NCBI GenBank assembly: GCA_025935925.1
Contig: JAICUI010000001.1
Span: forward strand, 141,605-182,743
Source of the DNA: Chloroflexota bacterium
GTDB lineage: Bacteria; Chloroflexota; Limnocylindria; Limnocylindrales; CSP1-4
Length of the DNA: 41,139 nt
Direction: 5' to 3'
Shown here: positions 30,959-39,378 of the stretch, one piece after another
How the letters are laid out: each line of letters begins with the position of its first letter
How positions within the stretch are numbered: the stretch's first letter is position 1
Program-made: the position numbers and the translations under genes
The notes under the pieces: model-generated
The model's database searches: none
What the model was told of the DNA's origin: nothing
The model's input: only the letters and a program-made list of their open reading frames with translations

Positions 30959-31479
30959 CGTTCCGCTTGACGGAGATGACCCCGGAGGCCGAGGCGGAGA
31001 CCCGCGCCGACCCGACCCGCTACCCGCCCTCGCTCCAGACCCCTGCGCGTCGCGGCGAGCTGATCCTGCAGCTTGCGAGCGCGTCGTCGCCCGAGCGGCA
31101 CGCCGCCCTCGCGGGCCTGTCGGCGTGGGACCCGGATCCCAAGGTTGCCGCGGCGCTGCGCCGGATCCTCGAATCGGACGACGTGTACGAGGCCGGCCAG
31201 GCGGCGGCGGGGCTCGCCCGGCAGGCCGACATCACCGACCTGCCCGCCGTCCTGCGCCTGGTCCACCGGATGTCGCCGGCCGACGGCGGGACGGTGGCCG
31301 CGATGCTGCAGCCGGTGCAGGCCGCCCTGTCGCTCGCGGCCCTCGCCGGCGCGGACGCCGTGACGGGGGTCAAGGGCCGGGTCGCCTCGTGGCGGGGAAC
31401 CGTCGCTGGACGTCGCGGGCGGGTCGACGCCGACGCCGAGCTCGACGCGATCCTCGAGGCCTACGGCGATGCCGGATGA
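30955..31479 (+). CDS. HEAT-repeat-like protein coupled to the oxygenase
   Basis: A 174-residue helical protein. Residues about 30-130 look like two or three HEAT-type helical pairs (SPERHAALAGLSAWDPDPKVAAALRRILESDD, then VYEAGQAAAGLARQADITDLPAVLRLV). No catalytic motif or export signal is seen. The start ATG overlaps the Rieske stop (ATGA), so the proteins are made in coupled amounts. This suggests a binding partner of the oxygenase, which is inference. A GCTGACC/GGTCAGC palindrome lies after the stop. No characterised family is recognised. Confidence 0.68.
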   Translation: MTFRLTEMTPEAEAETRADPTRYPPSLQTPARRGELILQLASASSPERHAALAGLSAWDPDPKVAAALRRILESDDVYEAGQAAAGLARQADITDLPAVLRLVHRMSPADGGTVAAMLQPVQAALSLAALAGADAVTGVKGRVASWRGTVAGRRGRVDADAELDAILEAYGDAG

Positions 31480-31488
31480 CGGCGCGCG

Positions 31489-31504
31489 GCTGACCGGGGT
31501 CAGC
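31489..31504. terminator. Palindrome between converging genes
   Basis: GCTGACC (31489-31495) and GGTCAGC (31498-31504) are perfect complements with a two-base gap. They lie between the HEAT gene stop and the converging phosphotransferase stop, and overlap the latter. A terminator is possible but the loop is tight. Confidence 0.3.
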
Positions 31505-32642
31505 GAGCCCCGAGCGCCCGCCCGGCGGCGTCGAACAGCACCTCAGCCAGGGCCAGCAGCTCGGTCATCGCCTGCTGCTCGGGCTCCGCGGGCGCGCTGC
31601 CGCGACGCCATGGCGTGCCGTCGACGATCGTGAGGAGGACGTCGCGGGCGAGCGTCCACCGGAGGCAGATGGCGGCGTCGAGCGCCCGGGCCACCATGTC
31701 GTCGTCCGCGGGTCGGCCGGTGTCGCGCATGCCGGCGGCGTAGGCTCGGATCGCCTGCGGCCGGAGGCGCGGCAGGGCGGTGGCCGGGATGTCCCCGCGG
31801 CGCGCCGACGCGAACAGCAGCGACGCGAGATCGGCGCCGACCGGGCCCGGCCCGACGCTCTCCCAGTCGATCAGCACCGTCTCGTCCCGCCCGTCGATGC
31901 GCCGGTACACGTTGGCGCCGACGGCGTCGTGGTGACATAGCGTCATCGGCAGCCGCTCGAGCCGCGTCCGAACGCGAGGCTGCGCCTCGATCAGCGCGAT
32001 GGCGTCCTCGGGTCCCCACCCAAGCCGCCGCCGCTGCTCCGGCGGGATGTGGACGTCGCCCAGGCGCGCGAGTGCCGGTCCGACCGCCTCGGGCTGCGCG
32101 TGCCGATCCAGCCACCCGGTGAACAGCCACGGATCCGCGGGCGTGCGGTTCAGCCAGCGGCCGGCGAGCCGCCCGAGGTGCCGGGCGGCTTCGACGATGT
32201 CGCCAGCCGTCACGGGTCGCGCGGACGACGCCACGTCCTCGAGCCAGAGCTTGATCGCGCCGTCGGGGGATCGTTCGGTCCGGTAGTGGCGCGGCGCCGC
32301 GACGGACGGCGCGAGGTCGTCCAGCCGCCCGGATCGGTAGGCCGCGAGCTCGCGGGCGGCGTTCGCGTAGAGGTAGGGGTGCGCCGCTGCGGGTCCCGCG
32401 GTCGTCTTCACGATGAGCGACCATGGCACGCGGCCGTCCGGTGTCTCGGCGACCCCGGTGATGCGCGTGATCGTCCGGCCGGCCATGAACGGGTCGTACT
32501 CGAGCGCGACCGGCTCGACGTCGACCAGGCGCACGACCGGACCACCGACGGCCAGCTCGACCGCGGCGACGAGCGCCGTGTCCGTGGCCGTGTCCGTGTC
32601 CGTGTCCGTGTCGGTTCCCCTGCCGGTGTCCGTGTCCGCCAT
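31500..32642 (-). CDS. Aminoglycoside phosphotransferase-like kinase
   Basis: A 380-residue protein of the APH/choline kinase-like fold. The catalytic loop is CHHDAVGANVYRR (His238, Asp239, Asn244), the metal site LIDWESVGPGP (Asp259, Glu261), and the N-lobe lysine is in SLIVKTTAG (Lys79). The substrate may be an antibiotic, a sugar or an aminoalcohol and cannot be inferred. Residues 2-22 are an almost pure Thr-Asp repeat encoded by a GTGTCC hexanucleotide array (on the plus strand, 32578-32636). The ATG at 32642 is chosen because TACGTT (32650-32655) lies seven bases upstream in the leaderless pattern. The globin gene starts divergently 57 bases away. Confidence 0.85.
   Translation of the reverse strand: MADTDTGRGTDTDTDTDTATDTALVAAVELAVGGPVVRLVDVEPVALEYDPFMAGRTITRITGVAETPDGRVPWSLIVKTTAGPAAAHPYLYANAARELAAYRSGRLDDLAPSVAAPRHYRTERSPDGAIKLWLEDVASSARPVTAGDIVEAARHLGRLAGRWLNRTPADPWLFTGWLDRHAQPEAVGPALARLGDVHIPPEQRRRLGWGPEDAIALIEAQPRVRTRLERLPMTLCHHDAVGANVYRRIDGRDETVLIDWESVGPGPVGADLASLLFASARRGDIPATALPRLRPQAIRAYAAGMRDTGRPADDDMVARALDAAICLRWTLARDVLLTIVDGTPWRRGSAPAEPEQQAMTELLALAEVLFDAAGRALGAR
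32578..32636. repeat. GTGTCC hexanucleotide array in the kinase N-terminus
   Basis: On the plus strand, GTGTCC recurs mostly without interruption, with imperfect units (GTGGCC, GTGTCGGTTCCCCTGCCG) inside. On the minus strand it encodes a run of about ten Thr-Asp pairs. The repeat keeps the reading frame because the unit is six bases long. Confidence 0.8.
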
Positions 32643-32698
32643 GCCGTTGAACGTACCCGGGCGCGCCACCGGCTGCGCATGCCACCTACCCTTGTCGC

Positions 32699-33091
32699 GT
32701 GCGACAGCTGGAGCTCTACGAGGCCGTCGGCGGGATGCCGTTCTTCGAGGCGCTCGTCGACCGGTTCTACGCGGGGGTCGCCCTCGATCCCGTCCTGCGG
32801 CCGCTGTACCCGGAGCCGGACCTCGCGGGCGCGCGGCGCCGACTGACGCTGTTCCTCGCCCAGTACTGGGGCGGCCCGTCGACGTACAGCGACGAGCGCG
32901 GCCATCCCGCCCTCCGGATGCGCCACGCCCCGTTCCCGATCGGCGGGCTGGAGCGCGATCGGTGGCTCGTGCACATGCGCGCGGCGATCGATGCCTCGAC
33001 CGCGCCGTCCGACGCCAAGGCGCGCCTGCACGCGTACGTGTCCATGGCGGCGGAGGCGATGCGCAACCGGCCGGACGAGATCCGCCGATAG
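32699..33091 (+). CDS. Truncated haemoglobin, group II
   Basis: A 130-residue 2-on-2 globin of the trHbO type. The proximal haem ligand is His76 (F8) in MRHAPFPIG. Other key residues are Tyr24 (B10) in DRFYAGV, Tyr37 (CD1) in LRPLYPEPDL and Trp89 (G8) in ERDRWLVHM, the last a mark of group II. Members handle O2, NO and peroxide. The start is GTG at 32699 with TACCCT (32687-32692) six bases upstream, so the mRNA is probably leaderless. It is divergent from the phosphotransferase and converges on the hydrolase. Confidence 0.93.
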   Translation: MRQLELYEAVGGMPFFEALVDRFYAGVALDPVLRPLYPEPDLAGARRRLTLFLAQYWGGPSTYSDERGHPALRMRHAPFPIGGLERDRWLVHMRAAIDASTAPSDAKARLHAYVSMAAEAMRNRPDEIRR

Positions 33092-33147
33092 GGGCCGGCT
33101 TCGGCGCCGCGGACGCCGCGGGCGCCGCGGGCGCGGCTCGAGGGCCG

Positions 33148-33996
33148 TCAGGCCGCGTCGGCGCCCGCCGCCTCGAGCAGCCAGTCGAGCACGACCGGCA
33201 GCGCCTCGAGCACCGACACGTGGCCGTCGCGCGGCCGCTCCCACAGCTCGGCGTTCGGGAGCCGCGCGAGGAGGTCGCGGGCGTGGGCGATCGGGATGAC
33301 GCGATCGGCGCCGCCGTGGACGAGCAGCACGGGCTGCGCTACGGCCGCCACGTCGAACCCCCACGGCGTGACGAGCGCCACGTCGTCGTCGATGAGGCCG
33401 TCCTGGCCCGCCTCGCCCTCCTGCTGGGCGTCGCGCCCCATCGCGCCCCACGGTCCGGCGAGGGTCGCCCAGTCCCGGGCGACGAACTGCGCTCGGTCGA
33501 ACTCGTCGATCTCCGCGAAGCGCGCGCGTGCGTCCCGACCCTCGCGCGCCGCCCGGAGGGCCGCGGGTGACTGCATGCCCGCAAACCAGTCGTGGTCGCC
33601 CGTGAACGGGCAGGGCGAGGCGAACGTCGCGACGGCGGCGACGCGGTCCGGCATCGCGGCGGCGCAGGCGAGCGCGTGCGGCCCGCCGCCGGAGGCGCCC
33701 AGCATGGCGAGTCTCGTGATTCCCAGGGCGTCGGCGAGCGCCACCACGTCACGCCCGACGGACGCCACGTCCCGCCGGGGGTTGGGCGACGACCCGCCGT
33801 AGCTCGGCCGGCCGAACGAGAGGAGCCGGATCCGGCGCGCCGCCGCGGTGGACAGCAGCGGTTCGTACAGCGCACCGCTCTGTGGCGAACCGTGGTGCCA
33901 CACGACCGTGAGCCGCGCGTCGGCGGCCTCCGCGCCGCCCTCGTGGACCGCGAGCGACCGCCCGTCGGGCAGCGGGAGCTCGCGGAGGTCCGGCAT
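33148..33996 (-). CDS. Alpha/beta-fold hydrolase
   Basis: A 282-residue alpha/beta hydrolase. The nucleophile elbow is GASGGG with Ser102. The oxyanion motif is HHGSP (34-38), the acid Asp231 (GGADRVIP) and the base His259 (RDGHVSV). The core resembles epoxide hydrolase/haloperoxidase-type esterases, with a cap domain at about 125-210. The substrate is unknown. The ATG at 33996 is preceded seven bases upstream by TAGACT (34004-34009) without a Shine-Dalgarno, which rules out the much longer in-frame ORF that runs antisense through the regulator gene. Confidence 0.87.
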   Translation of the reverse strand: MPDLRELPLPDGRSLAVHEGGAEAADARLTVVWHHGSPQSGALYEPLLSTAAARRIRLLSFGRPSYGGSSPNPRRDVASVGRDVVALADALGITRLAMLGASGGGPHALACAAAMPDRVAAVATFASPCPFTGDHDWFAGMQSPAALRAAREGRDARARFAEIDEFDRAQFVARDWATLAGPWGAMGRDAQQEGEAGQDGLIDDDVALVTPWGFDVAAVAQPVLLVHGGADRVIPIAHARDLLARLPNAELWERPRDGHVSVLEALPVVLDWLLEAAGADAA

Positions 33997-34028
33997 CGGC
34001 CGCAGTCTACGGCCGCGCGAGGGCGTGA

Positions 34029-36860
34029 TCAGTCGATCCGGTTCGCCACTTCCGCCGCCGCGGCGATCCCGGCCATCGCCGCGCCCAGCTCGGCCCGCGA
34101 ATGGATGGCGAGCTTGTCGTACACGCGTCCGAGCACGTTGCCGACGGTCTTCGGCGCGAGGAACGCGCGTTCCGCGATCTCGCGGCTCGTGAGCCCGGTT
34201 GCCGCGAGCTGGGCGACGCGGAGCTCCGTGTCGGTCAGCGCGTCCGGCGCGTGCGGCCGGCGGCCCACGCGGCCGAGCTCCTGGCGCGCCTTGGCCGCCC
34301 AGTCGGGCGCTCCGAGGCGCTCGAACACCGCCAACGCCTCGCGGAGCGTCTCGTCCGCCAGCCGCTTCTCCTTGCGCCGGCGGTGGAGCCGGCCCTTCAC
34401 GAGCAGCGTCCTGCCGCGCTCGAACGGCATCGGCAGCGCGTCGTGCGCCGCGACCGCCGACTCGAGGAGCGCGGCGGCCCCGTCGAGATCGCCGCGCGCG
34501 GCGGCCACGAGGCCCGCGCAGCGCGGCCCGACCGCCGCCACCCAGGGTGTCGGCGCGACGCGGATCGCCTCGTCGCACCTCGCGACCATGGCCGCGGCTC
34601 GATCGATGTCGCCCAGGGCGAGCGCTGTCTCGACGAGGTCGCCGGCCAGCTTGAAGCGGCCCGGGTGGCGCGTCGAGATCGCGTCGGCGAGGCGGACCGC
34701 CTCCTCCAGATGCGACCACGCGGCGGGCCATGTCTCCTCGGTGAGGGCGATGAACCCGAGGAGGTGGTGGTGGAATACCGCGAGGATCACGTCGCCCCGG
34801 GCGGTGGCGTCGGCGAGTCCGGCCGCGGCCCACGCGCGTGCCGCCTCGAGCCGGCCGTCGTGCGCGGCGACGAGGGCAAGGCCGCGCAGGGCCCACGCCG
34901 GGTACAGGTCGGCCCCTTCGCGCCGGTACTCGGCCGCCGCCGCCTCGGCCGCGTCGCGGGCCTCGGCCCAGTCGCCGCGGTAGAGCAGCAGCCCCGCGAG
35001 CATCACCACGTTGAACGGGTCGTCGCCACCCGGGCCCGACTTGGACCGGATGATGTCGCGGGTCATCGCGATCGCGCGGTCGAGATCGTCCGTGTGGCGA
35101 GCGAGCCCGAACGCGCTGCCTTCGGCGCCCTCCTTCTCCCACGACCGCCCGCCGACCGAGATGAGCGCGAGCACGCGCTCCACCGCTCCGGGCCGGGTCG
35201 GCCGCAACGCCCCGAGCTCGCCGGCCGCCCGGAGCAGGATCGCGTTCGCCAGGAGGTCGGGATCGACGGGATGCCGCTCCGCCGCCGCCTCGAGCAGCCG
35301 GACCGCGTCATCGACCTCGTCGAGCCCACGGTCGAGGTCGACCTGCATCCGGAGATAGGCGAGCCGCCCGAGGACGGTCGCGCGCGCGACGGGCTCCTCG
35401 CCGACCTCCGCCAGCGCCTGCTCGCCCAGGGCGAGCGCGTCCGTGAGCCGGCCGTGGTAGTAGCGCACGATCCCGCGCAGGCTGAGAGCGGCCGCCCGTG
35501 CCGCCCCCGGCTCGGCGGCGTCGATCGCCGCCTCGAGGATCCGGTCGGCCTCGACGTACTCGGACAGGTCGACGAACAGGCACTCGGCGGCCAGCCGGGC
35601 TCGGTCGAGGGCCGCGTCCGAGGCGGGTGACGGCGTGAGTCGTGCCGCCTCGCGGTACAAGGTCGCGGCGTCCAGCGACGACCCGCGTTGGCGCGCGTCG
35701 GCGGCGGCCGCTTCGAGCGCGGCGGCCACCGATTCGTCGGGCCCGGTGACGGCCTGCGCGAGGTGCCGGGCCCGGCCGTCCGGCGTGCGGGCCGCCGACG
35801 AGAGCCTGCGGTGCACGTCACGGAGCTCCTCGGCGGGTGCCGCGGCGATGACCGCCTGCGCGAACAGCGGATGGCGGAACCGGACCGCGCCGCCCTCGAC
35901 CGCGACGAGGCCGTCGTCGATCGCCGCACGGAGCGCCGAGTGCAGGGCGGCGGCCGGCAGGGCGAGCGCGAGTCCCAGGGCTTCGGCCGAAGGATCCGTG
36001 GCCGCGGCCGCGACGAGCATCGCGCAGCGGGTCCGCGGCGGAAGGCGCGCGACGCGGCCGGCGATGAGGGTCCCGAGACTCTCCGGCATCGGCAGCCCCG
36101 TGCGCGGATCGCCGGCGGTCCCGGTGGCGACGAGGGCGCGGGCGAGCTCCAGCGCGTAGAGCGGGTTCCCGCCGGACGCCTGCTCGAGGCGCAGGAGGAC
36201 GACCCTCGGGAACGATCTCCCCAGCCGCCGCTCGAACAACCGGTGGAGCGACGCCAGGTGCAGCGGCCCGACCGTCAGCCGCTCCACGCGGTCGTGCGGC
36301 AGGGCGTCGAGCACGGCATCGGCGACGCCCGCCTCCTCGCCGCTGCGGATGCTGGCGAGGACCGCGATCGACCGGTCGCGGAGCCGTCGCAGGGCGAACG
36401 CGAGGATCGAGCCACTCCCCGGGTCGAGCCATTGGAGATCGTCGATCGCGACGACGACCGGGTGGCCGTCCGACGCGAGGCGTCGCAGCAGCGCCGTCGT
36501 TGCGACGGACAGCGCCCGCTGGTCCGGCGGCGCATCCCCGGGGTCGACGCGAAGCAGCGCCACGCCGAGCGCATCGCGCTGCGGTCCCGGGAGCGCCGCA
36601 AGGGTGTCGTCGCCGATCGCCGCGAGCAGGTCCGTGAGCCCGGCAAGCGTCAGTCCATGCTCCGCGCGGGCCGGCCGCGAGCTGAGGACCACCCACCCGC
36701 GCGACCGGGCGGCATCGACCGCCGCCTCCCACACCGTCGACTTCCCGATGCCGGCTTCGCCCGCCAGGATCACGGCGACCGGCCCGGCCGGCGCGCGGTC
36801 GAACGCCGCTTCGATGGCGGCGAGCTCCGCTCCCCGTCCGACAACCCCCGCGGCGTCCAC
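34029..36860 (-). CDS. LuxR/LAL-family transcriptional regulator with ATPase domain
   Basis: A 943-residue regulator of the large ATP-binding LuxR type. The N-terminal ATPase has Walker A GEAGIGKST (34-42) and Walker B VVVAIDDLQW (135-144). The middle (about 400-860) is a long run of Ala/Leu-rich helix pairs, probably TPR-like (DGRLEAARAWAAAGLADATARGDV). The C-terminal DNA-binding domain (about 872-935) has TDTELRVAQLAATGLTSREIAERAFLAPKTVGNVLGRVYDKL. It likely binds an inducer and activates genes; no target is evident. The GTG start at 36860 has TAGCGT (36867-36872) six bases upstream. Its stop is 33 bases from the hydrolase start, so it may govern that neighbour. Confidence 0.92.
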   Translation of the reverse strand: MDAAGVVGRGAELAAIEAAFDRAPAGPVAVILAGEAGIGKSTVWEAAVDAARSRGWVVLSSRPARAEHGLTLAGLTDLLAAIGDDTLAALPGPQRDALGVALLRVDPGDAPPDQRALSVATTALLRRLASDGHPVVVAIDDLQWLDPGSGSILAFALRRLRDRSIAVLASIRSGEEAGVADAVLDALPHDRVERLTVGPLHLASLHRLFERRLGRSFPRVVLLRLEQASGGNPLYALELARALVATGTAGDPRTGLPMPESLGTLIAGRVARLPPRTRCAMLVAAAATDPSAEALGLALALPAAALHSALRAAIDDGLVAVEGGAVRFRHPLFAQAVIAAAPAEELRDVHRRLSSAARTPDGRARHLAQAVTGPDESVAAALEAAAADARQRGSSLDAATLYREAARLTPSPASDAALDRARLAAECLFVDLSEYVEADRILEAAIDAAEPGAARAAALSLRGIVRYYHGRLTDALALGEQALAEVGEEPVARATVLGRLAYLRMQVDLDRGLDEVDDAVRLLEAAAERHPVDPDLLANAILLRAAGELGALRPTRPGAVERVLALISVGGRSWEKEGAEGSAFGLARHTDDLDRAIAMTRDIIRSKSGPGGDDPFNVVMLAGLLLYRGDWAEARDAAEAAAAEYRREGADLYPAWALRGLALVAAHDGRLEAARAWAAAGLADATARGDVILAVFHHHLLGFIALTEETWPAAWSHLEEAVRLADAISTRHPGRFKLAGDLVETALALGDIDRAAAMVARCDEAIRVAPTPWVAAVGPRCAGLVAAARGDLDGAAALLESAVAAHDALPMPFERGRTLLVKGRLHRRRKEKRLADETLREALAVFERLGAPDWAAKARQELGRVGRRPHAPDALTDTELRVAQLAATGLTSREIAERAFLAPKTVGNVLGRVYDKLAIHSRAELGAAMAGIAAAAEVANRID

Positions 36861-36950
36861 GCGCGGACGCTACGCCAATCGACTCCGGGCTGTCGTCCGT
36901 GACCTCGTGCCGCGCCTCGCCGATCCGGCCGCTCCGGGCGCCGCGTCTCC

Positions 36951-37649
36951 TCAGGGCAGCCTGCCGAGCACGGTCATCGCCTCGTTCTGCATGTCCTGCG
37001 CGGACGGCGGTTGGCCGCCGAGCGCGACGTCGCTGAACCCCACGAACGTCACGCCACGCAGCAGGAACATCGCCCGTGCCGCGAGCGGGACGGAGCCCTT
37101 GACCGATCCCTCGAGCATCGCCGCGTCGGTGTTCGCGGCGAAGCCCGGAAGCTCCGTGACCTTCACGCCCATCTGGCCGAGCTGCGAGCCCTGCGACTTG
37201 AGGTCCTGCTCAGCGTGGGCCTCGGCCGCCTTCGCCGTCGCCTCGTCGGGCGCCACGGCCACCTCGACGGAGAACAGGTGGGGGCCCGGGGCCGCGTACG
37301 TGCAGAGGTTGGGCTTGCCGGGGTTGGTGATGGTCTTGCCCGCGCCGAACGTCACGCCCACGAGCTTGCTGGCTTCGTCCGCGGTGATGAGCTGGCACGG
37401 GTCGATGGCCGTCGCGACGGCGGACGGCAGCGCGGTCTCGGAGGGGGCCTCGGTCGCCGTGGTCGACGCCTCCTCTGTCGGCGAGCTGGTCGGTGCCTCC
37501 GTCGCGAGCGGCGGGATCGTCGCATTGACGACGGCCGAGGCGACCGCGGACGCCGCCGGCGTGCCGGTGCAGCCCGCCGCGATCAGGACGATCGCGGCGC
37601 CGGCGAGCGCGGTCGCCGAGCGGCTTCGACGGATGGGCTGGGTGCTCAT
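36951..37649 (-). CDS. DUF3558-like lipoprotein
   Basis: A 232-residue lipoprotein. The signal ends LIAAGC with Cys27, followed by a Thr/Ala/Ser/Glu-rich tether to about residue 80. The mature domain opens with DPCQLITADEASKLVGVTFG and later has NLCTYAA, the pattern of DUF3558 domains that are common in actinobacterial lipoproteins and of unknown function. The start ATG at 37649 overlaps the stop of the upstream DUF4242-like gene (ATGA), so the two are translated together. Confidence 0.8.
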   Translation of the reverse strand: MSTQPIRRSRSATALAGAAIVLIAAGCTGTPAASAVASAVVNATIPPLATEAPTSSPTEEASTTATEAPSETALPSAVATAIDPCQLITADEASKLVGVTFGAGKTITNPGKPNLCTYAAPGPHLFSVEVAVAPDEATAKAAEAHAEQDLKSQGSQLGQMGVKVTELPGFAANTDAAMLEGSVKGSVPLAARAMFLLRGVTFVGFSDVALGGQPPSAQDMQNEAMTVLGRLP

Positions 37650-37987
37650 GACATGGGTCCTCCGGCGCGATCCGGGACACGGCCCGGCAGCAGCGTGATG
37701 GCCGCGGCGATGCGGTCGAACGGGATGTCCGCGCGAGCCACCGCCGCGCGGACGGCGGCCTCGTCGCGCGCGGCGATGAGCGAGAAGACGACCTCGTCGA
37801 CCGGCATGAGGATCGAGGCGAGGTGGACGACGCTCGTGCCGTCCTCGGTCATCGCGCGTGCGGCGGCCTCGAGGCCCGGCAAGCGCGCGCGCAGGGTGGT
37901 GAGGTCGACGCCGGGCCAGTACCGCTCGACGAGGAACGTCGGGAGCGCGGCGTCGGCATGGAGATCCAGGTCCCGCGGTCGGTCCAC
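37646..37987 (-). CDS. DUF4242-like small protein
   Basis: A 113-residue cytosolic protein. The core FLVERYWPGVDLTTLRARLPGLEAAARAM, then VVHLASILMPVDEVVFSLIAARDEAAVRAAVARADIPFDRI, matches the DUF4242/SCO4226-like ferredoxin-fold family, some of which bind nickel. The start is GTG with GACGAT six bases upstream. It overlaps the lipoprotein gene by the ATGA junction. Its role is unknown. Confidence 0.72.
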   Translation of the reverse strand: MDRPRDLDLHADAALPTFLVERYWPGVDLTTLRARLPGLEAAARAMTEDGTSVVHLASILMPVDEVVFSLIAARDEAAVRAAVARADIPFDRIAAAITLLPGRVPDRAGGPMS

Positions 37988-38010
37988 GCGCCGATCGTCG
38001 GCGGCGGCGG

Positions 38011-38040
38011 GATCAGGGGAAAGGGGCGGGTGCCCCGATC
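38011..38040. terminator. Hairpin in the gap downstream of htrA
   Basis: GATCAGGGG (38011-38019) and CCCCGATC (38033-38040) pair with one bulged A. The hairpin lies between the htrA stop and the start of the DUF4242 gene. It may be a terminator or leader structure; support is weak. Confidence 0.25.
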
Positions 38041-38067
38041 AGTCGTCGCTGGATCGGCGTGGTCCCT

Positions 38068-38090
38068 CGCCGACTCGCCGCGGGTCGGCG
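38068..38090 (-). terminator. htrA terminator hairpin candidate
   Basis: CGCCGAC (38068-38074) and GTCGGCG (38084-38090) form a perfect 7-bp stem with a nine-base loop, beginning five bases beyond the htrA stop codon in the direction of transcription. No U-tract follows. Confidence 0.45.
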
Positions 38091-38094
38091 TCCC

Positions 38095-39288
38095 TCAGCC
38101 GGGCAGCTCGCCGAGCGTGACCTTGACCGTGCTCGTGGTCCCGTCGCGCTGCTCGAGCTTCACGTCCACCTGCTGGCCGGGCTGAAGCGCGGCGAGGATC
38201 GAGGCGAGCGTCGGCTGGTCGGGCGTCGGCTTGCCGTCAAGCTCGGTGATGAGCTCGTCGGCCGTGATGCCCGCCCTGTCCGCCGGGCCGCCCTTGTCGA
38301 CCGAGTACACGTACGCGCCGTCGGCGCCCGTCACGTTGGCCAGCCGGACGCCGAGGTAGGCCCGATGCGAGTTGACGACCTTGCCGTTGGCGACGAGCTG
38401 CGAGCCGATGTCGGTCGCGATGTTGCTCGGGATCGCGAAGCCGATGCCGATCGCCGCGCCGCCGATCTGCGGGTCGACCGCCGTGAGCGTCGGAATGCCG
38501 ACGACGGCGCCCGAGAGGTCGACGAGCGCCCCACCGCTGTTGCCCGGGTTGATCGCGGCACTGGTCTGGATCACGCCCGGCAGCGCGACGCCGTTGTCCT
38601 CGTTCACCGTCCGCCCCACGGCGCTCACGATGCCGTCGGTCACGCTGCTCTGGAGCCCGAGCGGGTTGCCGATGGCGAGCACGATCTGGCCGACGCGCAG
38701 CTGGTCCGAGTTCGCGAACGTCGCCGGCTTCAGGGAGCCGTCCGACGCCTTGACGACGGCGATGTCGTCCGTCGGGAAGGCACCCACGAGCGTGGCCTTC
38801 AGCCGCTGGCCGGTATCGGTGACGACGCGGAAGTCGCTCGCGCCCTCGACGACGTGCGCGTTGGTGACGACGTCGCCGTTGTCGTCGAGCACGACGCCGC
38901 TGCCGAGGCCCTGGTCCGTCTCGATGAGCACGACCGACGGGCTGACCGTCTGGACGACCGATTCGAAGTCCTGCTGGAGCGTGCCGGCGTCGGGCGCGCT
39001 GCCGCCGCCCGCCGTGCCGGAGCTGCCCGAGCTCGCGGGTGCGCCGGACGATGCGCCGCCGACCCCGACCGTCGCACCGGAAGCGGGGGAGGGCGACTCG
39101 CTCGATGACCCCGGCGCCTCGGATGACGCGACCGGCGAGCCCGAGCCGCTCGTCGATGGGGCGCTCGTGGCCGGTGAGGCCGTGGCGCCACTGCCCGGCG
39201 AAGCGCTCTCCTGGTTGGATCCGCAGGCGGCGACCGCCAGGACGAGGACCGCGGCGGCAAGGGGGAGCGGGCGCGCGACGTTCGGCAT
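38095..39288 (-). CDS. HtrA/DegP-like serine protease, lipid-anchored
   Basis: A 397-residue HtrA-type protease. The signal ends LAVAAC with Cys22, so the enzyme is probably lipid-anchored, unlike the usual single-helix anchor. A Ser/Gly/Pro-rich tether of about 80 residues follows. The trypsin-like domain (about 105-300) has His145 (VTNAHVVEG), Asp175 (TDDIAVVK) and Ser251 ([10 protein letters not shown]). One PDZ domain follows (about 308-395, YLGVRLANV onward). It should degrade or refold damaged exported proteins. The ATG at 39288 is placed by the signal peptide. It is divergent from the Asp-box protein with a 90-base shared promoter region. Confidence 0.92.
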   Translation of the reverse strand: MPNVARPLPLAAAVLVLAVAACGSNQESASPGSGATASPATSAPSTSGSGSPVASSEAPGSSSESPSPASGATVGVGGASSGAPASSGSSGTAGGGSAPDAGTLQQDFESVVQTVSPSVVLIETDQGLGSGVVLDDNGDVVTNAHVVEGASDFRVVTDTGQRLKATLVGAFPTDDIAVVKASDGSLKPATFANSDQLRVGQIVLAIGNPLGLQSSVTDGIVSAVGRTVNEDNGVALPGVIQTSAAINPGNSGGALVDLSGAVVGIPTLTAVDPQIGGAAIGIGFAIPSNIATDIGSQLVANGKVVNSHRAYLGVRLANVTGADGAYVYSVDKGGPADRAGITADELITELDGKPTPDQPTLASILAALQPGQQVDVKLEQRDGTTSTVKVTLGELPG

Positions 39289-39378
39289 GCCGCTACCGTC
39301 CGCCGTCGACCGCTCCACCGGCCTCCGCGTGTCGCTTCTCGCGGTTACAGGTTGCTGCGAACGTGCACACTGCGCGTC

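Noticed and set aside
33997-35142. N-terminal extension of the alpha/beta hydrolase frame
   Set aside because: It runs through the LuxR-type regulator in a different frame, is Arg/Gly-rich, and the true start at 33996 has a -10-like box.
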